Assembly (NCBI GenBank): GCA_023445955.1
Contig: JAEXJH010000645.1
Span: 1-5,181 of the forward strand
Direction of reading: 5' to 3'
Source: Pseudomonadota bacterium
Lineage (GTDB): Bacteria > Pseudomonadota > Alphaproteobacteria > Caulobacterales > Caulobacteraceae
DNA: 5,181 nucleotides
Positions 1-5,048 of this stretch are shown one piece after another. Below the pieces are notes generated by a model. It was not told the origin of the DNA. It saw only the letters and a list, made by a program, of their open reading frames with translations, and made no database searches. Made by a program: the position numbers and the translations under genes. Each line of letters begins with the position of its first letter. Within the stretch, counting starts at the first letter, position 1.

Positions 1-345
1 GGCTTCGCCCTGCCCGTCGCGGATGTCGATCGCGTGAAGGTGCGCTACAGCCATCCGATCAAGCTGCTGCAGGATCTGCGGGCCATGGGCGAGACCAGCG
101 TGCTGCTGGACCGCTCGCGCAAGCCTCTGGGCCGCAAGGTGCTGTTCCGGGCGATGGAGCTCTATGTCGAGCGCTTCGCCGAGGCCGATGGCCGGGTGCC
201 GGCGACGTTCGAGATCGTCTCGGTGACGGGCTGGGCGCCGCACGACAGCCAGCAAAAGCCGCTGCGGCCGGGCTCGGCCAAGATGCGGCTGGCCGACGCG
301 CTGGGCGTGAAGGAAGAATCGACGGGCGAGAAGCCCGCGCCCTAG
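1..345 (+). CDS. Methyltransferase-like protein of the NDUFAF5/BioC-related family, C-terminal part (5' end outside window)
   Basis: The frame is open from the first base and stops with TAG at 343-345, giving 114 residues of a C-terminus. Visible landmarks are GFALPVADVDRVKVRY at the left edge, LLQDLRAMGETS around residues 22-33, and GRVPATFEIVSVTGW followed by a Pro-Gly-Ser stretch (LRPGSAKM) near residues 65-95. This order (DxD, a Tyr, DLRxMGE, VPATxxI, GW, then RPxxGSA) matches the C-terminal half of SAM-dependent methyltransferase-like proteins related to mitochondrial complex I assembly factor NDUFAF5 and to BioC. The SAM-binding Rossmann half would lie upstream of the window, so catalytic competence cannot be judged. 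Human NDUFAF5 is known as an arginine hydroxylase rather than a methyltransferase, so the reaction here is open. The last ~15 residues are charged and low in complexity. The gene converges on the pilin gene and shares its stop region with it. The family call is fairly sure; the function is uncertain. Confidence 0.8.
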   Translation, partial: GFALPVADVDRVKVRYSHPIKLLQDLRAMGETSVLLDRSRKPLGRKVLFRAMELYVERFAEADGRVPATFEIVSVTGWAPHDSQQKPLRPGSAKMRLADALGVKEESTGEKPAP

Positions 346-578
346 GTCCCGACGGCGTTCCTGGCCTTGGTGAAGGCGCCATTGATGGCGCCGCTGACAG
401 CCGTGAAGGCGCCGACCAGGGCCAGGGCGATCAGGCTGATCATCAGGCCGTATTCGATGGCGGTGGCGCCGGACTCGTCGGCCCAGAACCGCTTCAGAGC
501 AGATCGCGCAGCCAGGCCACCAGGGGCTCGTCCGCGGGCGGCATCGGATAGTCCGCAAGCTTGTCCGGTTTCACCCAT
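342..578 (-). CDS. Flp family type IVb pilin (start uncertain: ATG 578 or more likely CTG 497)
   Basis: A small prepilin of the Flp/Fap (PilA of Tad/Cpa pili) type. The core DESGATAIEYGLMISLIA is diagnostic. The prepilin peptidase should cut after the Gly of DESG, leaving a ~41-residue mature pilin with Glu at +5 and Tyr at +6, followed by one hydrophobic helix (LMISLIALALVGAFTAV) and a short Ala/Asn-rich tail. The coordinates given use the only ATG in the open frame (576-578), which has a weak GAGGG upstream but would give an unusually long 37-residue leader lying entirely inside mutT. Third-position GC is 11/27 in that leader and 48/51 from Leu28 (CTG, 495-497) onward. A CTG start would give a typical 10-residue leader (KRFWADESG after the initiator) and a CTGA overlap with the mutT stop. 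No Tad/Cpa assembly genes are in the window, so processing and secretion must be supplied from elsewhere. Identity is sure; the start is not. Confidence 0.85.
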   Translation of the reverse strand: MGETGQACGLSDAARGRAPGGLAARSALKRFWADESGATAIEYGLMISLIALALVGAFTAVSGAINGAFTKARNAVGT

Positions 579-898
579 GCCAGGCCCTCATGCTCCTTGC
601 GCGTCACTTGACCCTCCCAGCGACGCAGCAGGTAGAGTGGCATCATGAGGTGAAAAGACTCGTAACTGTGGGACGCAAAAACGAACGGCGCGAGGCAGGC
701 CTGGGCGACCTTGATGCCCAGCTCCTCATCCAGCTCGCGGATCAGGCATTCCTCAGGCGTCTCGCCGGGCTCGACCTTGCCGCCCGGAAACTCCCACAGG
801 CCGGCCAGCGACTTGCCCTGCGGCCGCTGGCAGATCAGCACCCGCCCGTCGACATCGATCAGGGCGGCGGCGGCGACGAGGACGATCGGCTTGGTCAT
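494..898 (-). CDS. mutT: MutT-type Nudix hydrolase (8-oxo-dGTP diphosphatase)
   Basis: This 134-residue protein matches the usual size of MutT (about 130). The Nudix box G-x5-E-x7-REL-x-EE-x-G-I is complete at residues 40-62 (Gly40, Glu46, Arg54, Glu55, Glu58, Glu59, Gly61); the glutamates bind the divalent metals. The preceding GLWEFPGGK (33-41) and the C-terminal MPPADEP are typical of the MutT/(8-oxo)-dGTP branch. By family the enzyme hydrolyses oxidised purine nucleoside triphosphates to monophosphates in the cytosol, preventing A:T to C:G transversions. At the position of E. coli MutT Asn119, which contacts 8-oxoguanine, this protein has Asp123, so substrate preference may differ. I chose ATG 898 because MTKPIVLVAAAALID begins the conserved first strand; an in-frame ATG at 967 would add 23 residues of unconvincing sequence. 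No clear Shine-Dalgarno precedes it. The stop (TGA 494-496) lies within the pilin open frame, so the two genes are probably cotranscribed. Confidence 0.9.
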   Translation of the reverse strand: MTKPIVLVAAAALIDVDGRVLICQRPQGKSLAGLWEFPGGKVEPGETPEECLIRELDEELGIKVAQACLAPFVFASHSYESFHLMMPLYLLRRWEGQVTRKEHEGLAWVKPDKLADYPMPPADEPLVAWLRDLL

Positions 899-954
899 GG
901 GGTGGGTTTGGCGCGGCGATCTGACGCTGGCAAGGGGCCGAGCCGTTGCGTTCC

Positions 955-983
955 TTGACTTTTGCACTGCAACACGCGATATG
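955..983 (+). promoter_or_regulatory. Candidate housekeeping (sigma-73 type) promoter for the helicase
   Basis: TTGACTT at 955-961 and GCGATATG at 976-983 are separated by 14 bases. The known Caulobacter housekeeping consensus is TTGACGS, N10-14, GCTANAWC. The -35 element matches 5 of 7 positions, and the -10 element matches 5 of the 7 specified positions. Transcription would begin near 990 and run into the helicase. This is a motif match only, and such weak matches arise by chance. Confidence 0.4.
962..972. promoter_or_regulatory. 11-bp dyad (TTGCA-C-TGCAA) inside the promoter spacer, possible operator
   Basis: TTGCACTGCAA is a perfect inverted repeat with 5-bp arms around one central base. 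It sits between the candidate -35 and -10 elements, where a bound dimeric regulator would block RNA polymerase. The regulator is unknown. The dyad is short enough to be accidental. Confidence 0.3.
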
Positions 984-996
984 CACCTCGCGCCCC

Positions 997-1014
997 ATTG
1001 GCGCTATTGGCGCT
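997..1014. repeat. Perfect 9-bp tandem duplication (ATTGGCGCT x2)
   Basis: ATTGGCGCT occurs twice head to tail without a gap at 997-1005 and 1006-1014. It lies just downstream of the predicted transcription start of the helicase and upstream of the leader hairpin. It could be a pair of direct-repeat protein sites, a structural element of the leader, or a replication-slippage duplication. Confidence 0.7.
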
Positions 1015-1027
1015 CCAGCCGCGTGAG

Positions 1028-1043
1028 GGTCCGTTTTCGGACC
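1028..1043 (+). other. RNA hairpin in the helicase leader
   Basis: GGTCCG (1028-1033) and CGGACC (1038-1043) pair perfectly across a TTTT loop. No U-tract follows, so it is not an intrinsic terminator. It may fold in the helicase 5' leader. Leaders of cold-induced helicases are often structured, but a role here is inference. Confidence 0.45.
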
Positions 1044-1177
1044 AGCCTGTCGAGCGCCCTGAAGAGCTTCTCATTAGAGAGCCCGTGCACGCGGGGCGCT
1101 CCCCCGACGACCAGCCGAGGGGCCAGCCGTGCGAGGACGCATGGGCTGCATTCGGCGCATGATTAAGACAAACACTC

Positions 1178-2626
1178 GTGACTCAATTTTCCGACCTTGG
1201 CTTGGCCAAGCCGCTGCTGAAGGCCCTTGCCGAGAAGGGCTACAAGGAGCCGACGCCGATCCAGGCCCAGGCCATTCCGGTGATCCTGCAGGGCAAGGAC
1301 CTGCTGGGCATCGCCCAGACGGGCACCGGCAAGACCGCCGCCTTCGCCCTGCCGATCCTGCAGCGCCTGGCCGAGGACCGTAAGCCGGCCCCGCGCCGCG
1401 GCTTCCGCTGCCTGGTCCTGTCCCCGACCCGCGAACTGGCCACCCAGATCGCCGAGAACTTCAAGGCCTACGCCGTCCACATGGGCCTCAGCGTCCACAC
1501 CATCTACGGCGGCGTGAAGTACGGCCCGCAGATGAAGGCCCTGGCCGGCGGCATCGACGTGCTGGTGGCCACCCCCGGCCGCCTGATGGACCACATGGCC
1601 GAGAAGTCGGCCAACGTCTCGGGCACCGAGATCTTCGTGCTCGACGAAGCCGACCAGATGCTGGACCTGGGCTTCGTGGTGCCGATCCGCAAGATCGCCA
1701 GCCAGCTGACCAAGAACCGCCAGAACCTGTTCTTCTCGGCCACCATGCCCAGCGAGATCGGCAAGCTGGCCGGCGAGCTGCTGAAGGATCCGGTGCAGGT
1801 CTCGGTGGCCCCGCAGGCCACGACGGTCGAGCGCATCGACCAGCGCGTGCTGTTCATCGAGGCCCAGCGCAAGCGTCCGCTGCTGGCCGAGCTGTTCGCC
1901 GACAACAGCTTCTCGCGCACCATCGTCTTCACCCGCACCAAGCGCGGCGCCGACCGGGTGGCCAAGTACCTGAACGCCGCCGGCATCGAGGCCGCCTCGA
2001 TCCACGGCGACAAGACCCAAGGCCAACGCGAGCGCGCCCTGGCCGCCTTCAAGGCCGGCGAGATGCGGGCCCTGGTGGCGACCGACATCGCCGCGCGCGG
2101 CATCGACGTCAACGACGTCAGCCACGTCATCAACTACGAGCTGCCCAACGTGCCGGAGGCCTATGTCCACCGGATCGGCCGCACCGCCCGCAAGGGCAAG
2201 GACGGCATCGCCATCAGCTTCTGCGCCGATGACGAGCGTAACCTGCTGAAGGACATCCAGAAGGCCACCCGCCAGACGATCCCGTCCTTCGACCGCCGCA
2301 ACGACAAGCAGCTGGCGGCCGCCGCGGCCGTCGCCGACAAGCTGGTCCCGGCCGAGAAGTACGTCGATCCGCGCAAGGCCGATCCGCGCAACGACGTGCC
2401 GTCGGAACTGCGCCGCAAGCGTCCCCGCAATGGCGCCCGCAACGGCGGCCAGGGCGGCGGCGGCGGCCGCGCCGAGGGCGGACAGAAGGCTCAGGGGCGC
2501 GGTGGCAATGGCGGCCGCAACCCGGGCCAGGGCCAAGGCAAGAAGCCCGGCGGTCCCCAGAACGAGTTCCGCGGACCCAAGCGTCCGGCCGCTCCGGCCG
2601 CCAAGTCCTGGTCCCCGATCGACTAA
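1178..2626 (+). CDS. rhlE: DEAD-box ATP-dependent RNA helicase, RhlE-like, with basic Gly-rich tail
   Basis: An RNA-unwinding ATPase of 482 residues with every DEAD-box motif present: upstream aromatic Phe4 and Q motif YKEPTPIQ (22-29), Walker A AQTGTGKT (46-53), PTREL (83-87), TPGR (132-135), DEAD (156-159), SAT (187-189), IVFTRTK (249-255), ATDIAARGID (301-310) and HRIGRTAR (331-338). After the two RecA domains (to about 375) comes a disordered tail rich in Gly, Arg, Lys, Asn and Pro (411-475), likely an extra RNA- or partner-binding arm. The GTG start at 1178 is the first usable codon after an in-frame TGA at 1160 and retains Phe4 of the Q-motif region; there is no good Shine-Dalgarno. In C. 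crescentus RhlE is known to act in cold adaptation and to join the RNase E degradosome, so the same cytosolic role is inferred here. The gene stands alone, between a long leader and a strong terminator. The exact subfamily (RhlE versus RhlB or DeaD) rests on overall length and tail style. Confidence 0.92.
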   Translation: MTQFSDLGLAKPLLKALAEKGYKEPTPIQAQAIPVILQGKDLLGIAQTGTGKTAAFALPILQRLAEDRKPAPRRGFRCLVLSPTRELATQIAENFKAYAVHMGLSVHTIYGGVKYGPQMKALAGGIDVLVATPGRLMDHMAEKSANVSGTEIFVLDEADQMLDLGFVVPIRKIASQLTKNRQNLFFSATMPSEIGKLAGELLKDPVQVSVAPQATTVERIDQRVLFIEAQRKRPLLAELFADNSFSRTIVFTRTKRGADRVAKYLNAAGIEAASIHGDKTQGQRERALAAFKAGEMRALVATDIAARGIDVNDVSHVINYELPNVPEAYVHRIGRTARKGKDGIAISFCADDERNLLKDIQKATRQTIPSFDRRNDKQLAAAAAVADKLVPAEKYVDPRKADPRNDVPSELRRKRPRNGARNGGQGGGGGRAEGGQKAQGRGGNGGRNPGQGQGKKPGGPQNEFRGPKRPAAPAAKSWSPID

Positions 2627-2649
2627 TTCCCATTTCGAACAACGAGTTG

Positions 2650-2684
2650 CGCCCGGAGAACCTTTCGCGTTCTCCGGGCGTTTT
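2650..2684 (+). terminator. Rho-independent terminator of the helicase gene
   Basis: CGCCCGGAGAAC at 2650-2661 pairs perfectly with GTTCTCCGGGCG at 2669-2680, a 12-bp GC-rich stem with a 7-base loop (2662-2668), followed by TTTT (2681-2684). It begins 24 bases after the helicase stop. The short U-run is usual in GC-rich genomes. It separates the helicase from the kinase transcript. Confidence 0.9.
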
Positions 2685-2748
2685 CATGCGGTCGTTAACC
2701 AAGGCGGCGCTTGAAACCATCAGGGCGATGGGTTCACCTTGTTCAGGG

Positions 2749-2764
2749 CCGGTCGGCTGACCGG
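2749..2764 (+). promoter_or_regulatory. Hairpin/inverted repeat just upstream of the kinase ribosome binding site
   Basis: CCGGTC (2749-2754) and GACCGG (2759-2764) are perfect inverted arms around GGCT. The right arm ends two bases before the GGGGGA (2767-2772) that serves as the likely Shine-Dalgarno of the kinase, itself six bases before ATG 2779. As DNA it could be a small operator; as RNA it could modulate access to the ribosome site. No U-tract follows, so it is not a terminator. Confidence 0.45.
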
Positions 2765-2778
2765 ATGGGGGACCGCGA

Positions 2779-5043
2779 ATGGGCGAGGGCAATGCTCGGG
2801 CCGCGCCTGTACTGACCAAAATCGCCGGCGGCGAGATGGCCGGGCGCGTCCGTGCGTTTGACTGGTCGCAGACGGATCTGGGCGCGCTGGACGCCTGGTC
2901 GCCGGCCCTGCGCCTGGCCGTGGACATGATCCTGGCCACCAACTTCCCCATGGCCCTGCGCTGGGGTCCCCAACTGGTCCTGATCTACAACGACGCCTAT
3001 GCCCCGGCCCTGCGCGAGAACCACCCCCGCGCCCTGGGCATGAAGCTGGGCGACATGTCTCCCGACTTCCAGGCCTCGATCCGCACGCTGCACACCGACA
3101 TCCTGTCGGGCGCCAGCGGCGGCTTCGCGTTCGATCAGCTGCCCCTGAGGGTCCGTCGCGGCGGCGGGATCGAGACCGGCTATTTCACCGTCAGCTACAG
3201 CCCCGTCCCCGACGCCCTCGCCGCGAATGGCGTCGGCGGCGTGCTGGTCACGGCGGTCGAAGTCTCGCGCTCCGTGGCGGCCGAGGAGTCGCTGCGCACC
3301 ACCCAGGAACGCTACGAGATGGCCCGCGAGGTCGCTGGCGTAGTCGGGGCCTGGGAGTGGGACATCAAGGCCAACAAGGTCTATGCCGACGCCCGCTACG
3401 CCGAGCTGCACGGCATCGCGCCCGAGTTCGCAGAGGCCGGGCTGCCGGCCCAGAGCTACACGCCGGCCGTTCATCCCGACGACCGCCAGCGCATCCGCGA
3501 CATCGCCCTGAAGGCGGCCCAGGACGGCGGCGACTTCACCGAGGAGTATCGCCTGGTCCAGGCCGACGGCTCGGTGCGCTGGGTCTATACCCGCGGCCGC
3601 GCCTATCTGGACCCCGAGGGCCAGCCCTCGCGCAACACCGGCGTGATCATCGACATCACCGAGCGCAAGACCGTCGAGGCCGCGCTGGTCGCCGCACGCC
3701 AGGACCTGGACCTGGCCGCCCAGGCCGCGGGGCTGGGTCGCTGGGATCACAAGCCCCACCTGGGCCAGCGGTTCTGGGACGAGCGCGCGCGGGGGATGTT
3801 CGGCCTCTCGCTGGACGAGACGCCGGCGACCGAGACGTTCGAGAAGCTGGTGCATCCCGACGACCTGGCGATGGTCCGCGCCTCGGTGGCGGCCGCCATG
3901 GATCCGGCCGGAGCCGGCGGCATCCACATCGAGTACCGCATCCACCGCCACGGCGACGGCGTGCTGCGCTGGATCGAGACCTTTGGCCGGGCCTTTTTCG
4001 AGAACGGCCAGTGCGTGCGCTTCGTCGGCGTGGCCTCGGACGTCACCGAGCGGCGCGAGTCCATCGACCGCCTGCTGAGCCAGGAAGAGACCCTGCGCCT
4101 GGCGGTCGACGCGGCCGATGTCGGCACCTGGGACATGAATGTCGACACGGGCGATCTGATCTGGTCGGACCGCTGCTACCAGATGTTCGGGTTCAAGGTC
4201 GGCGACCCGATCGACATCGACACCACGGTCGCCTGCATGCACCCCGCCGACCAGGACAAGGTGCGCGAGGCGATGGCCCTGTCGCTGGATCCGGCCATCC
4301 GCGCCGACTACGCGACAGAGTTCCGCACCATCGGCCGCGACGACCATGTCGAGCGCTGGCTGAGCGTGAAGGGCAAGGTGTTCTTCGGCGACGACGACAA
4401 GCCGCACCGCTTTGTCGGAGCCGTGGTCAATGTCACCGACCGCAAGCGCGCCGAGCTGCACCTGCGACTGCTGGTCAACGAGCTGAACCACCGGGTCAAG
4501 AACAGCCTGGCGACCATCCAGGCCATCGCCGCCCAGAGCTTCACCGGCGAGCGCGCCCTGCCCCAGGCGCAGGAGGCCTTCTCCAGCCGCATCGTCGCCC
4601 TGGCCGAGGCCCACGATCTGCTGACCCGCGAGAACTGGGAAGGCGCCGAGTTGCACGACGTCACCACGCGGCTGGCGGCCCTGCACGGCGGCGCGGGCCG
4701 GTTCGAGCTCTCCGGCCCCTCGATCCGCCTGTCGCCCAAGACCGCCCTGTCGCTGTCGATGGCCCTGCACGAACTGGCCACCAACGCCATGAAGTACGGC
4801 GCGCTGTCGACGCCCGAGGGCCGCATCCGCGTGGCCTGGGACCTGGCCCCCGACACCGGCGCGGCGCGGCTGGACCTGACCTGGACCGAAAGCGGCGGCC
4901 CGCCCGTCTCGCCGCCGACCGGCCGCGGCTTCGGCTCGCGCCTGATCGAACGCGGCCTGGCGGCGGAGCTGTCGGGCTCGGCGGCGATCGACTTCCATCC
5001 CGACGGGGTGGTGTGCCGGATCCGGGCGCTGCTGGAGGCTTAG
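2779..5043 (+). CDS. Soluble multi-PAS sensor histidine kinase, HWE family
   Basis: A 754-residue kinase with no transmembrane segment or signal peptide, so presumably cytosolic. Domain order: an N-terminal PAS/GAF-like sensor (about 25-165) of the type starting FDWSQTDLG...FPMALRWGPQL..YNDAYAP; three PAS_3-like domains (about 178-298, 310-427, 437-557), each with a VHPDD/MHPAD step and ending in ITERK, VTERR or VTDRK; then the catalytic core. The phosphoacceptor is His571 in NELNHRVKN. The N box ALHELATNAMKYGALS (662-677) has His664-Glu665 and Asn669, and WTE is at 702-704; these His and Trp-x-Glu residues define HWE kinases. A Gly-rich GRGFGSRL (715-722) follows. No LOV cysteine motif (GxNCRFLQ) is visible, so a flavin photosensor is unlikely, and ligands are unknown. 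No receiver domain or response regulator lies in the window, so it is an orphan. ATG 2779 is preferred over ATG 2836 because of GGGGGA six bases upstream and because residues GGEM before the second Met look like part of the family N-terminus. HWE kinases often feed general stress response regulators; that role is inference here. Confidence 0.92.
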   Translation: MGEGNARAAPVLTKIAGGEMAGRVRAFDWSQTDLGALDAWSPALRLAVDMILATNFPMALRWGPQLVLIYNDAYAPALRENHPRALGMKLGDMSPDFQASIRTLHTDILSGASGGFAFDQLPLRVRRGGGIETGYFTVSYSPVPDALAANGVGGVLVTAVEVSRSVAAEESLRTTQERYEMAREVAGVVGAWEWDIKANKVYADARYAELHGIAPEFAEAGLPAQSYTPAVHPDDRQRIRDIALKAAQDGGDFTEEYRLVQADGSVRWVYTRGRAYLDPEGQPSRNTGVIIDITERKTVEAALVAARQDLDLAAQAAGLGRWDHKPHLGQRFWDERARGMFGLSLDETPATETFEKLVHPDDLAMVRASVAAAMDPAGAGGIHIEYRIHRHGDGVLRWIETFGRAFFENGQCVRFVGVASDVTERRESIDRLLSQEETLRLAVDAADVGTWDMNVDTGDLIWSDRCYQMFGFKVGDPIDIDTTVACMHPADQDKVREAMALSLDPAIRADYATEFRTIGRDDHVERWLSVKGKVFFGDDDKPHRFVGAVVNVTDRKRAELHLRLLVNELNHRVKNSLATIQAIAAQSFTGERALPQAQEAFSSRIVALAEAHDLLTRENWEGAELHDVTTRLAALHGGAGRFELSGPSIRLSPKTALSLSMALHELATNAMKYGALSTPEGRIRVAWDLAPDTGAARLDLTWTESGGPPVSPPTGRGFGSRLIERGLAAELSGSAAIDFHPDGVVCRIRALLEA

Positions 5044-5048
5044 GCCCT

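Larger units (their letters stand above)
899..1177. other. Divergent intergenic region between mutT and the helicase; probable long helicase leader
   Basis: I find no convincing gene in these 279 bases on either strand. The ORFs that cross it are short and read as out-of-frame extensions of neighbouring genes. It contains a candidate promoter facing the helicase (955-983), an 11-bp dyad, a perfect 9-bp tandem repeat, a hairpin at 1028-1043, and GC-rich segments around 1081-1106 that can pair in more than one way. The last ~25 bases before the helicase start turn AT-rich, which suits an unstructured, Shine-Dalgarno-independent start site. If the promoter is real, the helicase mRNA has an untranslated leader of roughly 185-190 nt. 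I could not identify a convincing promoter for mutT on the opposite strand. Confidence 0.6.

Noticed and set aside
494..503. Programmed -1 frameshift fusing MutT to the pilin
   Set aside because: Geometrically possible, but there is no slippery heptamer at the junction (codons GAT CTG CTC TGA) and no obvious stimulatory structure. A CTG restart is simpler.
925..957. General stress (EcfG/SigT) promoter for mutT on the - strand beginning with GGAAC
   Set aside because: GGAAC is present, but no CGTT -10 element occurs 16-17 bases downstream.
899..967. N-terminal extension of MutT from ATG 967
   Set aside because: The extra 23 residues are not MutT-like and run through the candidate helicase promoter; ATG 898 gives the standard MutT N-terminus.
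1163..2536. A 457-codon open frame on the - strand opposite the helicase
   Set aside because: Repetitive low-complexity composition with no motif; a shadow of the helicase gene.
2695..2700. TTAACC as a CtrA cell-cycle regulator site
   Set aside because: Only a half-site is present; the second TTAA at the expected spacing is missing.
2743..4998. A 751-codon open frame on the - strand opposite the kinase
   Set aside because: It lacks recognisable domains and is rich in Gly/Ala/Arg/Val/Gln/Asp as expected for the antisense of GC3-biased coding DNA. The + strand kinase has all family motifs.
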